Assembly (NCBI GenBank): GCA_009746045.1
Contig: RPFO01000310.1
Span: 1,186,234 to 1,250,233, forward strand
Direction: 5' to 3'
DNA from: Mesostigma viride
Taxonomy: Eukaryota > Streptophyta > Mesostigmatophyceae > Mesostigmatales > Mesostigmataceae
Length of the DNA stretch: 64,000 nucleotides
The notes below the pieces were generated by a model that saw only the letters and a list, made by a program, of their open reading frames with translations, had not been told where the DNA came from and searched no databases. The translations under genes and the position numbers were made by a program. Shown piece by piece: positions 1-10,855 of this stretch (its first letter is position 1; each line of letters opens with the position of its first letter).

Positions 1-136
1 TCTGAACGATCTTCCTAGCGTCGGACCAAGAAAGGAAAATGGAGGACCATTGAGGCGTAATCACTACGTAATATTTAGCTAGACTATTATCGCTAGAAGA
101 ATGGGAAGGAGCAGTAAAAACACGACGCTGACTCAT
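1..136 (-). CDS. RNase H1 N-terminal-like (viroplasmin-fold) ORF1 of a gypsy element, 5' end only
   Basis: This is the first 45 codons of the small ORF that follows the LTR; the rest lies left of the window. The start ATG is the complement of 134-136. The protein matches the product at 14852-15244 except for one Ser/Ala change, yet about 15 codons differ synonymously, all after codon 12. The readable part contains the first half of the YYVV...IFLSW pattern of the RNase H1 N-terminal hybrid-binding (Cauli_VI) fold. It marks a second gypsy copy, diverged in coding sequence, that begins here and extends leftwards. Confidence 0.6.
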   Translation of the reverse strand, partial: MSQRRVFTAPSHSSSDNSLAKYYVVITPQWSSIFLSWSDARKIVQ

Positions 137-158
137 GGTAACGCACCTGTTGGGTCTT

Positions 159-168
159 GTGACGTCAC
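159..168. promoter_or_regulatory. CRE-like palindrome GTGACGTCAC, left LTR
   Basis: A perfect ten-base palindrome containing the bZIP/CREB-type site TGACGTCA, about ten bases inside the LTR end next to ORF1. It is conserved in the right LTR (15267-15276). Function is inferred from motif identity only. Confidence 0.3.
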
Positions 169-530
169 GCTAGAAGAAGGGGTAGGCGACTTATCTGGGC
201 GATCTGGAGCACCGAAAGCAGCATGAGGGCGGAATGGTCCAGCGCTCGTCCTAAAATCAGCGACCGAATAGTCCAGCGTTCGTCTAAAAGCAGCGACCCG
301 TATCTCTGCGGGTGCGGCCGTCTAATAAAACAGCAGCACGAAGGAAAAAGGTGTAGTCTACCACGACGCTACTCGTCTCACTGTGGCCGTCTAATAAAAC
401 AATTATCCTCTATCTACGACAGGAAGAGAACTTGCGCAGGAAAACAAAACGAAGGAGCTATCTACGAAAGGGTTTATCCGCTACGAGCAGGTCTAGCATC
501 TAGGCAGATCGTGTCCCGAACCGGGCAGCA

Positions 531-833
531 CTACTCTCCCAGCTTGACGGCGACCCGCCCATTACCTGTCAAGAAAGTGTCGACTTCGTATCCCTGGACG
601 CGGAAGGGTTCTTGCAAAGGCGTATGTGACAAAGGACCGTCGTCTCGTTCTCTACCTACGAAAGTTCCTCCGGAACCATTGTTACGTCCTAAACTTCTAC
701 CTCCACCTCTACCTCTACTGGGCCTGATACTACCTAAATTGGTCAGGCCTCCTCTACTCAAACCCCTAGCGAAAGACGAACGAGACGGTGCAGATCTCAA
801 TGCATTCACGTATGTGTTGCTGTAATACGCCAT
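531..833 (-). CDS. RG-rich 100-aa ORF inside the LTR, left copy
   Basis: An ATG-initiated ORF lying wholly inside the LTR on the same strand as gag and pol. The middle (about residues 25-62) is rich in Arg-Gly, with SRGRGGGRSLG-type stretches, as in RGG-box RNA-binding segments. The N-terminus begins MAYYSNTYVNALRS. The protein is identical to the one at 15640-15942. I do not recognise a family. It may be an LTR-encoded accessory protein or a chance ORF preserved because the LTRs are young. Confidence 0.35.
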   Translation of the reverse strand: MAYYSNTYVNALRSAPSRSSFARGLSRGGLTNLGSIRPSRGRGGGRSLGRNNGSGGTFVGRERDDGPLSHTPLQEPFRVQGYEVDTFLTGNGRVAVKLGE

Positions 834-1772
834 ACAACCATTTACCCGAACCCGTTTATTCCAGGAATAGAGGAAGGAAACACACTACACAGCCGTGACC
901 CAAGCCTAATTGTGTTCATTCATTCAACACACGCCGAGTAACCACACAACTAGGAGTGGAACGTGCATAAAATGGTCACAACGGTCCAACAGGCTCGGGC
1001 CGACCTGGCCCTCGCCTGCAGAAACACAGAAACACAGGAAGGTGCACAGATGCACGCCGGTCCACTACATTCTACCAAAGGATAAGGACCACTACTAAAG
1101 TACGCGGCGCGGCGCCCAAAGGCACCCAATATACCACGGTACTGTTACGAGGACAATAATGTCCCAACTGGCACTACACGTAAACCTAGAAACAACCGAG
1201 GCCAAGGACCTAATTTACGTCCGTAACTACAACGAATTGTTACGCGACGTAACAGTAAGGTCTATCTTCAATTCTTCACACCCGTGGACAGACCGTCCGT
1301 GGTGGCCGCACGTAGCCCTAGCGCAGCGGAACGCCTGCATGTCATGAAAGAAAGATTGGGCGATGCACTTGGCTAAGCTATCTAGTTGGTCCCAACTGCC
1401 AGGCGTGATCTTATAGTTAAAGTGGATACCTATTTGTCCAGGTTCGAATTGAAAAGGTTGCCCGCACAAGCCAACACTTATGGCCAGTCCGAGCTTGATG
1501 GACCCAAAAAGTAAACAGGAGCAGGCACGATGTTTAATATGGCCACAAGAACGGTGATTGTTTCCAACAGTTCTCAAATAGCACGGAGTTTGAGAGAGTT
1601 TATCCCTGCCCTCTACACTTGGCTTGCCTACTATGTTTTGCAAATACTGCCTATCCTGAAGTCCCTTGGTCCTCCCCTTTCCTTCATTTGTGAATGCATA
1701 TCATAGGCAGGTCACTGCCTTCTTACTTGCAACATGGGTGTGTGATTAACCACACTGGGCGTCGGGGTTGCC

Positions 1773-4700
1773 TTCTACAAGACTAAATCTCTTTTCTCAT
1801 CTCAGGTGCTCTTCTTATCTAATGAGGCACGAAACCCTAGCAAGGTATTTGCCTGCGCCCTATGGTACCCTGCATACTGGCTTGTCGTGTGCAATTCTTC
1901 AATCTATTACTAATAACGCCTGCACACTTCTACAGTAACCGGACACATCATCCTTGTCCCTTAAAGGACTAGCTAGAATGGAGAGTAGGGTAAGAGGTTG
2001 CCTACAGTTATCGAGGAAGAAAGGGGGTATAACCATGCGCAGCCTGGGCAGTTGTTAAGGAACAACTCTCAGACAAGATAATCTCTCAATCATCCAGAGC
2101 CATTCACATAGTTGCCGCAGAGCTTCTCACTACCCTATTCAAACGTTCTACTAAATGAGACGGAGAGGATGGTAGGCAGTACCGAAGGTGACTTGGTACC
2201 GAAGCAGCAAGAACTGCTGCGCAAAATCAGAAGTAAATAACTTATCTTTATCACTAAATAACTGCCTACTCAAACCATGATATCTATATAACGTTATTAA
2301 GGTATAAGGCGTGCCGCAATCGCGTGCGTGTGATTTCTAAAGGACACGGCACGAGATGACAATCCGAGTAAAACGATCTACGAAAACAAGGATTCTGGGC
2401 GTTCCTTCTACATTCTTCCTAAAGGGTCTCAAAATCATATAGGAGTCCCACGGCATGAGGGATCCAGGTAAGGTCCTAGGCTCTGCTATTGTCCTACAAT
2501 TGTTTGGTTCATTCTCCTGGCAAGATTGACAGGTTCTAACATTATCATCCTACTCCCCTTTTTTAAAAAGGGGAAAAGGCCAGTAGTAGAGCGCGGCTAC
2601 TAGGTCCCGTACCCGTTTACCACCCTGAATGAGCACTAAGTCATCAACTCAAAGAGCAAGGAGGAAGCGACAGAAGGAGGACATACAGTGCGCTCATTGA
2701 AGGGGGAGGAAATCTCTATCTGCACATTATTGAAAATCACACTACAAATTACAAGTGTGCTTCCTATTGTTGGGGATGGGCAGCAAATGCATCTAATGCT
2801 TCCGGCTCAGTGGCCGTAAATCTAACTAATAAGGCGTCAGATCAAGGTCAGGTCCTACACTGAGGGTTATCGCAGAACAGGTTTAAATAGATCTCCTACA
2901 CGCCTGCCAAAGGAGAAGGGGAGGTCCTAGAGGGACTATGTTTTCATAAGGACTTCCTGACCTAGTCGGCTACATGGCTAAAGCGGTATGAGAATTTTAT
3001 TTTTCCCCTCCCCCCCCCACGAGGCCACAGGAAGGGCCTCACAGGGAGAGAGCAGTCCTAACGTGAGAAAGGAGATTCAGGCATGCGAACACTTATGAGA
3101 AGGTAGGCCATAGGATTCATCATCAGGGTGAGTTCAACCATAACGGGGTTACACCCATAGTAGTAGAGAACTAGAGTAGTATTGAAACATCAACGGTCCC
3201 TCGAAAAGAGTAATCTGCACGACGGGAGAGTGCATCTGGTACTAATGTTATCTAAACACCCTTAACATACTGAAGTTTAAAAGGGGAGAACTTGGCTAAA
3301 ACTCCCCATCCAGCCGGCTTTGACGAGGGGTAAGGTTGGGTGTGAAGAAGATGGGTAAGGGGACGGTGATCCGTCTGATACTAATCTATAAGGATCAATC
3401 TCACAGGTTTCCATTCAGACCAAACATCAAATTTGAGCACCTTTAAGGAGTGCTGCCACGCGTGGCAACAATAACCAACACTAATAGTTCCCTGCTGGTG
3501 TAACGGGATAGTTACGCTCCCAGGAACATGTCTAGAGATATACTCATTGGCTGTAAGCCCGACCCTGATCCTGGAGAGAAGACGCCCCTATAGCTACCTT
3601 GCAGCATATCTGTGCTAAACAAAGGTTTAGTAGTATCCGGTAGGATGAGTTACGGGAGGGAGAGGAGTAGGGATTGTTAAACACTGAAGACGACTGACTT
3701 CACTACTCCAACAAAGGGGAATCCTTCTTTAATAAGTGAATTAATGGGGCTGCTATAGTTGCGGAACGCGGGATAAACTGCCTATAGTAAGAAGCAATGT
3801 TCCTGAGAAAACTACGTACAACCTTTAACGTCGGTAGGGGTAGGGCCATTCCGAATTGACTTAGTCTTTGTCAGGTCGGGTAGCAACCCCGGCGTCTTGA
3901 CAGGACGTGCCCTAAAAATGGCGGACTCATACCTACAGAGCGAACTTTTAGCACGGCGCGCCCATAAAGAATTTTCAGCCATGATTTCTAATACTATTCT
4001 TTAAACTCACGTAGGTGCGTTTCAAAATCAGGGAGAATAAAATAGGATACTCATCTAAGTAAGCTGAGCCCAAGAACGGTCCATGCTGCAGAATAAAGAA
4101 ACGAGGAGAAGGAAGGACTCCTTTAAATCAGAGGAACACTTGAAGGGAGTGAAGAATTCCCATAAACAGGTCTAAGCACTTCATCATTAACATTTGGAAA
4201 GAGGTCAGGAGAGTTCACAGAGTCCCATACCGCTACTCTCAAACTGGTAATGCCCAAAAGGGGTACAAAGGCGGTTTTGTGGCAAATCCAATCAGGAGCT
4301 ATACGAAGTGCCCAAAAAACATCCGCAACAATCTAGTAACTGTGAAACAGTAGAACCTTTAACCTATTAAAATATATATCAATAACAGTAGAGGTATTTA
4401 GACTTCAAGTAATATCGTTATAAACTTCCTAAATCGAGTTAACAGGCGAAACTTGCCATTTGCTAGGAACTAACAGGACACCAGCGGAAGTTAGGGGGAG
4501 TTACTGGGGCCTCTATCAATCCTGCTTCTAATTAGTGATACCTAAGATCTTTTTAGTTCCTTTAAATTCGTAGGGCCCCATTGATAATCGGAGAAGTGCC
4601 GGTAGAACTGCACGTCCTTGATAACTACACGGTGAAAACAGAATCGAGGAGAGGAATAAGAGAGATCTTTCTTCAAATACTTTTGAAGAAATCTATCACA

Positions 4701-6843
4701 GCCAGTTATCTTTACTAGTTTCATTTTCGTAACTCTCACTCCTATGTATCCACTGTATTGACATCTATATCCAATATTTATTAGTGATAGGTATCTCTGT
4801 ACTTCTAACTGAAGGAACATACATAATAGGTATCCATATTCCTTTAGTCAGAACGTAATTCGACATTGGACATTAATACTCAGGTACTAGGTCTACAGAG
4901 GATCAACAGGTTAGGAGGAGTAATATCTACCAAGGATAAATTTTCTAATCTATAATGACGTTCTGTACCCAGTAAGACTACTCTGGAAACAAATGACCAT
5001 AGTATCATACATTAAATAGTAATTTATATCCTGGTGCCATTCTAATCTAGATAACTCAGCTGTAGTGCATAAGGGCCTATATGTGCCGTCCAGGTTACCG
5101 TAACTCCTTATGACAGGGGGGAAGGGAACCGGTACCGGGGATGACTGGTGCGACCATACATAATGGACTCGTCGACCGTTTTTGTGTGAGGGGTAGGGAC
5201 TTAGTCCTAAACGCCTAACTAGGGCCCTCGCTCACAAGAGCTAGCCGCACGCTATCTTTCACTAACACAGAGACATTCAAGAGTCATCAGCATGCAAAAA
5301 AGGGGTCACAACAGTAATGAGGGACGGTTAAGCCACCATTCAACGAAACAAAGAGGACGCACACGTAGTGGTAGGCAATGCATTCAAGCTCCTACAGGGT
5401 TATAAAAACAGGCAAGCCAAAAATTATTATCTGGGGGTACTATACTAAGGACCTGTCCAGGTTAGTCCTCCCGGCTTGACAGGCCTACTGTTCCCCTCCC
5501 CCCCCAAATCCATGGAACTACCCCGCAGAAGACACTGGCGGAAAAGCCACTGCTGGAGGTCACGGAGGGTTGAAGAGTGGTAGCGGGAGCCTGATTATCA
5601 TTAGGGGAACCCTGGGGATCCTGTCTGCACAGCAATTCAGCCTACTAGGGTAAGCTGAAGGAACGCTCCTGAAGTGGGACGAATAGAGACACGCTTAGGG
5701 TACGGAGGGCAGCGTTCGGATGATGAGGGAGCCAACCGAAAGGAATTGGGGCACTCAAGTTTAAGATGACCTACTCCTTACAATGATAGCAGGTGATTGA
5801 TGAGACATCCCAAAGCTGAAATAGGTCACACACACATATCCTGTTTTTCTACATAGAGTTTCTCCTCCCTCAGGGGTAAGACTAATATTATTAATACTGG
5901 GACACGGTAGGAAAGAAGGCTGGAGCAAGAAATCCTGCTACCGTAAAAAGATGTTTGGCGCACTACTCTGAGGCAGGTCAGTAAATACGTAGCAGAGAAC
6001 TGGCGTTGACTTCACGCATAAGGCTACGAGGCCCTGAGAAGGAAAGCTGGCAACTACTTCTGCGCCCGACAAATCCCTAATCCGTACCATCTGGGCATCA
6101 AAACTCTTTCATATATTCTTAAGGATTTGGTACCCTGCTAGCAATGGTACCAAAGGCTAATCTATCCTCGCCAATCTTGTCAATCGGGAGGGGACTAAAT
6201 GGTTCTCTAGACGCTTAACAATTCTGCTAACAGATTTGGTAGGCATTCCAGAGAGGCAAGAGGACTCACACTGGATCGAGGTTATAGCAGCTTCAGGAGT
6301 AATGCAGTAGTTAGAAGGTAATGAGAACTAGTACGGCATCAGAGAGGCGCACATCCTAATTGTGGTCTGCCAGGACTCTGCTGTTCCTGGGGTTGAGCAA
6401 CTAATGAAGGTGAAAAACTGTTGAGGGGTAGACTTGACATCCAGCTTAGTACAGGTTGCAAAGGGGCGAAGAGAGGAGGCTATAGGGGATGAAAATCAGT
6501 TTCCCATAGGCATATCTCCACGGTTAATAAGCCGGGATAGAAGAAGATAGGAAAAGTTTGGGTGGTCTAGGGGAGCCAACCGTTTCAGGATGGTGCCCAT
6601 AGGAAAGGAACAGTATATGCTCAAGCAGGAGGAGTATGAAATATCTATAATTCCTAATCATCTAGGTCATGGTACGAATAAATCTAAATACCAACGGTAG
6701 GACCTACGCCTCAAGGCCGTCTCTGGTAGGACCGTGGAAGCAGGTGGTAAAAGGAACTGCCCTAGGGCGCCCAGAGGGCCGACAGGGCAGAGGGAGACCC
6801 GTGTTAAGGCAGGCATGAAGGCACAGGGTGGGAAGGAGGCCTA
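1773..6843 (-). pseudogene. Indel-riddled collinear copy of gypsy gag-PR-RT-RH-IN, probable unpolished long-read patch
   Basis: This block is collinear with 9340-14420 over almost the same length and can be followed base by base. It carries an insertion or deletion every ten to twenty bases, many in homopolymers, with comparatively few clean substitutions, and no long frame survives. Recognisable stretches include the RT N-terminal region (4542-4820, matching 12090-12370) and the integrase region near 1780-3000. Both edges fall at abrupt joins: 1772/1773, where integrase meets LTR flank at a short GGG-TTGCC/GGGGGCC microhomology, and 6843/6844, where gag meets unrelated GC-rich sequence. The error profile resembles raw single-molecule reads used to close a gap. 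Natural decay is the alternative but normally leaves mostly substitutions. Confidence 0.75.
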
Positions 6844-8355
6844 TCGGGAAAAACAGGTCCACCAGGGGCTCCACGTTGGACGGCCACACCGGATGTGCCG
6901 AACCTCTCGGGAGCGCCACCGACGCGCACACTGTCGCGACCCGAATGTCTCTAGGTAGTCGCTGGCCCGAGGAGGAGGTGTGCCACGGGAGTCTAGACCC
7001 TGGCCCGGGAGGCGCCGGCGACGGGCATCCCACTCAAGGATGGGCTGGAGGACCGTGTGTACGGCACCCGGTACCGCAGGAAACTCTACCGTAAGGGCAT
7101 CCGAAGCCATAATGCCCAGAGGCGGAGGGTAAGCCCACTGGAACCCACCGTAGGTGTCCAAGTCGTTGTGGCGCCTAGCCCAGCGATACAGAACGCGCCG
7201 AACCAGGATCTCACCCTGGAACACAGGATCAGCTAAAATAACCATGTCGAAAGGAGGCCGATCAGTCTCAATGGGTAGGCCACGATCCCGCGCCCGACAC
7301 ACCTGGGAGAACCCGTAGGACATGGGCGAGATGGCAAGCTCAGCAGAGGCGCGCGGCAGGTCACACTGTCGGCAGGCGAGTGCGGACATACCATACCCAG
7401 GAACGGGCGTGTCGCGCGACTCCGGCGTCGCATGCACCACAGAAGGGGCCCTGTCCCGATCACCCTGGGACAACTCCCGGAGGGAATCGGCAGCGCGGGT
7501 GGCGCGAGGATCCTGACCGGTGGACCGAACAACCGCGCCAAAGACCGCGAGGCCGAAGGGGCAGGGCCGAAGCAGGGGCCGAGCAGGGGCGGGAGCCGAC
7601 ACCGACGCAGGTGGCACTGGTACAACAGGAGGTCGCGCCGGACCCGAAGCCAGAGAGGGCCGTGACGGACCCGCCACCGCAGCTGGCGCGCCGGTCTCCG
7701 TTGCCGGCGCACCCTCAGGCCACATATTGAAAATAGGGCCCGTAGGGACAGGCAGTCCGGCATAAGATTGGTTGCCATCCAAGCTCCAGTCGGGCACCGG
7801 AATCCTCTGCGGGGGACCACCCTCCCAAAGCCTGGGATGATCGCCCGTGTCGCTGAAGAAACCCGCACTGGCTGCGAGGGCGCAGCGGGCGGCCCAGAGG
7901 AGGCGACGGCGGGCACAGCCGAAGGGGCGGAAGACTCGCGTCGCGGCGCAGAAACGTCGGTCGCAGGCACAGAGGCAACCGGAGGTGTCGGAGCCGCAGC
8001 AACCGAAGGGGTAGGGGGCCGGCGAAACCACAGGTGCCGAAACAACCGAAGGGGTAGGGGCGCGGACCACAGACACCCCACCTGGCGTGGCCGGAGTCTG
8101 CGCTTGGGCCGCCATGAAGGCCCCGAACGCCGTGGTCAGGGACTGGATCTGAGCCTGCATAGCCGAAACCGTCGCCGAAAGAGGATCAGGCAAACCCGAA
8201 GGGGTAGGCTCCACTGCAACACGCCGGGTCGACCGGGGACGACGGGACGGAGAGGGAGGAGCAGACGCCGAGGAGGAGGGACGCAGCGCTCGAGGCAGAA
8301 TATTCTGGAGTATAATGTACCTCGGCTGGGGCGCCCGTAGGGGCAGGACCACCAA
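6844..8355 (-). CDS. Pro/Ala-rich unknown ORF, possibly Gag-like, frame-broken
   Basis: A GC-rich minus-strand reading frame of about 500 codons. From the N-terminus it has a basic Ser/Pro segment, then a short predicted coiled coil (MQAQIQSLTTAFGAFMAA, about residues 65-83), a long low-complexity Pro/Ala/Val region, and a more ordinary C-terminal part (FDMVILADPVFQGEILVRR, then W-rich). The proline-rich pattern switches frame near 8040 and back near 7850, suggesting two indels. The coiled coil plus disordered linker is reminiscent of a retrotransposon Gag, but no capsid or zinc knuckle is visible. The frame runs into the indel-rich block at 6843, so its natural C-terminus is unknown. Confidence 0.35.
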
Positions 8356-8569
8356 CTGCTATCCCGCCGACTGATCAGCTATCTCCATGAATTCTACGGC
8401 CCGTAAAGGTCGCAGGGGTTCTCATCTACCTCAGCATCACCCTCAGCCGGAAGCCAGGGAACACTCCCGTAGGCAGGAGCGGCCCACAGGGGTAGAAAGG
8501 TAGGAGAACACTCGGAGCACTGGAGAACCGCATCTATCTGTCCCAAGGCTGGACAGCGGGAACCACACC

Positions 8570-8827
8570 CTAACAAACAGTGCCGGCATCGTCGAACCCG
8601 TGCAAAACAAGCTGGTGCGGCTCATCAGGGGAAGGACCGTACCACGTGACCCCGAAGAGGGCCGCCCTGACTAACTCGCATGTTGGGCCTGAGGGCCGGC
8701 TGCACAACGCCACCCGGTAACTGGACCGCGACACCCAGCGGCCCGGAAGGGCCTCGAAATACAGCTCAGGGTCCGGTGGGGGCGGGGACGGCAGCGAGCT
8801 CTCAGCCGGAGGGGTAGGCTCTGACAT
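8570..8827 (-). CDS. 85-aa ORF downstream of the chromodomain, unknown
   Basis: A small ORF starting MSEPTPPAESSLPSPPPPD, proline-rich at the N-terminus. It begins about 75 bases after the chromodomain stop at 8904 on the same strand. An overlapping frame (8394-8576) contains C-x3-C and C-x2-C pairs (CGSRC, CSEC) and may be its frameshifted continuation as a small zinc ribbon. No family recognised. Confidence 0.3.
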   Translation of the reverse strand: MSEPTPPAESSLPSPPPPDPELYFEALPGRWVSRSSYRVALCSRPSGPTCELVRAALFGVTWYGPSPDEPHQLVLHGFDDAGTVC

Positions 8828-8903
8828 GACGGCTGCGGAGGGGAGGGGACAACCAACCACCCGTCGACAGCAGACATAACATAAGAGAGGAGAAGGTCTA
8901 CAA

Positions 8904-9661
8904 CTAGAGCTTATGCAGGGTTTTATACTCCTGCAGCAGGCGACTACACCCATCTAGCTCACTCTCCGTATACCAGACCTTATCTACCTCACTACGAGCA
9001 TACATCCACTTCACCTTATACTGGCGCTGGGTACCGCGGCCCTTTTTGATATCTCTATGGGCCACGATACCCTCTACCTCATCCTCTACCTCACCAGTAT
9101 CCGGATTATGCTCTAAAGGGGCAGGGGCTAATTCTCTACCAGCGAACGTGCTCTGATGATAGAGCTTCAGCTGGCTTCTATGAAAGGTGCGCGAGTGGGT
9201 CTGCCAAGAGGTAGGAATATCTATCTCATACAGAAATTACCTACTCTAGACAACACACGGAAGGGTCCTAAGAAGGCGGGCCTAAGTTTCACTTTCAGTT
9301 CAGCTTCGAACTTATGAGCGAAGCGGCCAACACGGGGGCCTTCTACTAAGACTAAATCTCCTATTTCTATCTCAGGTGCTCTTCTATCTAATGAGGCACG
9401 CAACCTAGCAAGGTATTTGGCCTGCGCCCTATGGTACCCTGCAATAGCGTTGTCGTGTGCATTCTTCATCTTATCTAATAACGCCTGCACACCTTCTACA
9501 GTATCCCGGGACACATCATCCTTGTCCCTTAAAGGACTAGCTAAGAGAGAGGTAGGGGTAAGAGGTTGTCTACCAGTATCTAGGAAGAAGGGCGTATAAC
9601 CATGCGCAGCCTGAGGGCAGTTGTTAAGGGAAAACTCTACCAACATAGATAATCCTCCCAA
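8904..9661 (-). CDS. Ty3/gypsy integrase C-terminal region with chromodomain (one frameshift)
   Basis: From 9661 the frame carries the end of the integrase catalytic region and the GPY/F-type module (LGPFRVLSRVGNF), stopping at 9221 because one base is missing near 9230. In the next frame the protein continues through SRTFHRSQLKLYH, the usual gypsy integrase tail. It then reads EVEGIVAHRDIKK, YKVKWMYARSEVDKVWY and ESELDG to a stop at 8904-8906. The EVE-I..HR, YxVKW and W/Y-E-L spacing is that of a chromodomain, which in chromoviruses steers integration to particular chromatin. A single indel separates the halves, so either this copy is mutated or the base is a sequencing error. Confidence 0.75.
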
Positions 9662-10722
9662 TCACTCCCAGAGCCATTCACATAGTGCCGCAGAGCTTCT
9701 TCCACTACCCTATTCAAACGTTCTACTAAATGAGACGAGGAGGAGTGGTAGGCAGTACCGAAGGTGACCTTGGTACCGATAGCAGCGAAGAACTGCTGCC
9801 AAAAATCAGAAGTAAATAACTTATCCTTATCACTAATAAACTGCCTACTCAAACCATGATATCTATATACGTTATTAAGGTATAGGCGTGCGCAATCGCG
9901 TGCGGTGAGTTCTAAGGGACACGGCACGAGATGACACATACGAGTAAAACGATCTACAAAAACAAGGATCTGGGCGTTACCTCTATCATTCTTCCTAAAA
10001 GGTCCTACAAAATCCATCATAATGGAGTCCCACGGCATGATGGGATCAGGTAAGGTCCTAGGCTCTGCTATCTGTCCTACATTGTTGGGTTTCATCTCCT
10101 GGCAAGATTGACAGGTTCTAACATACTCATCTACATCCTTTAAAAGGGAAGGCCAGTAGTAAGAGCGGGCTACTAGGTCCCGTACCCGTTTACCACCCTG
10201 ATGAGCAGCTAAGTCATGCAACTCAAAGAGCAAGGAGGAGCGACAGATAGGAGGGACATACAGGCGCCATTGAGGGGGAGAATCTGCTATCTGCACATAT
10301 AAAAATCCACCTACAAATTTACAAGGGTGCTTGCCTAATTGTTGGGGATGGGCAGCAATGGCAGCTAATGCTTCCGGCTCAGTGGCCGTAAATCTACTAA
10401 TAAGGCGTTCAAGATCAGAGGTAGGCATCGCTACAGAGGTATCCAGAACAGGTTTAAAGAGATCTCCTACCGCCTTGCCAAAGAGAAGGGGAGGTCCTAG
10501 AGGGACTATGTTTTCATAAGACTTTCCTGACCTAGTCGCTATATGGCTAAGCGGTATAGAAATTTTATTTTTCCCCTCCCCCCCCACCGAGGCCACAGGA
10601 AGGGCCTCACACGGGAGAGAGAGTCCTACGTGAGAAAGGAGATCAGGCATGCGAACAGCTGTATGAAAGAGGTAGGCATAGGATTCATCATCAGGTAGTT
10701 CACCATACGGGGTTACACCCAT
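9637..10722 (-). CDS. Ty3/gypsy integrase catalytic region
   Basis: An integrase of the gypsy type that joins element cDNA to chromosomal DNA. Visible in order are the zinc-binding HHCC module (LHDLAAH, then CQSCQ), the first catalytic Asp in MMDFVGPF, the second in FISDKDKLFTSDFW, and the catalytic Glu in HLVERLNR. The segment before HHCC includes the linker from RNase H. The expected TAYHPQTDGQTER pattern reads TAYHSSSSHLVER, so the flexible loop before the Glu is altered. The frame ends at 9637 and overlaps the next (9221-9661) by about 25 bases in a different frame. Confidence 0.85.
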   Translation of the reverse strand: MGVTPYGELPDDESYAYLFHTAVRMPDLLSHVGLSLPCEALPVASVGGEGKNKISIPLSHIATRSGKSYENIVPLGPPLLFGKAVGDLFKPVLDTSVAMPTSDLERLISRFTATEPEALAAIAAHPQQLGKHPCKFVGGFLYVQIADSPPQWRLYVPPICRSSLLFELHDLAAHQGGKRVRDLVARSYYWPSLLKDVDEYVRTCQSCQEMKPNNVGQIAEPRTLPDPIMPWDSIMMDFVGPFRKNDRGNAQILVFVDRFTRMCHLVPCPLELTARDCARLYLNNVYRYHGLSRQFISDKDKLFTSDFWQQFFAAIGTKVTFGTAYHSSSSHLVERLNRVVEEALRHYVNGSGSDWEDYLCW

Positions 10723-10855
10723 AGTAGTAGGAACTAGAGTAGTATTGAGAACATCAAGGTCCTCGAAAAAGGAGTAATCTGCACGACGGAGAGTGCATCT
10801 GGTACTATGTTATCTACACCCTTAACATACTGAAGTTTAAAAGGGGAGAACTGTG

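Larger units (their letters stand above)
148..1754 (-). repeat. Ty3/gypsy LTR, left copy
   Basis: About 1.6 kb almost identical to 15256-16864, with only scattered one-base differences. On the plus strand it starts TGTTGG; the far end should read CCAACA but has lost one A. These six-base inverted ends are typical of LTRs. Identity with the right copy continues 18 bases past the LTR end (1755-1772) and then stops abruptly at the indel-rich block. It also continues through the leader into codon 12 of ORF1 on the other side. It could be the 5' LTR of an element lying to the left or an assembly duplicate of the right LTR. Confidence 0.75.

Noticed and set aside
223-825. A 200-residue plus-strand ORF in the left LTR
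   Set aside because: Its second half is the complement of the RG-rich ORF, its first half is lost in the right LTR because of one base, and the composition is that of a shadow frame.
7233-8340. Long plus- and minus-strand alternative frames in the GC-rich block
   Set aside because: At most one frame at a time is plausible. The others are products of high GC, although frame switching in the minus-strand ORF means parts of 7233-8081 may be the true continuation.
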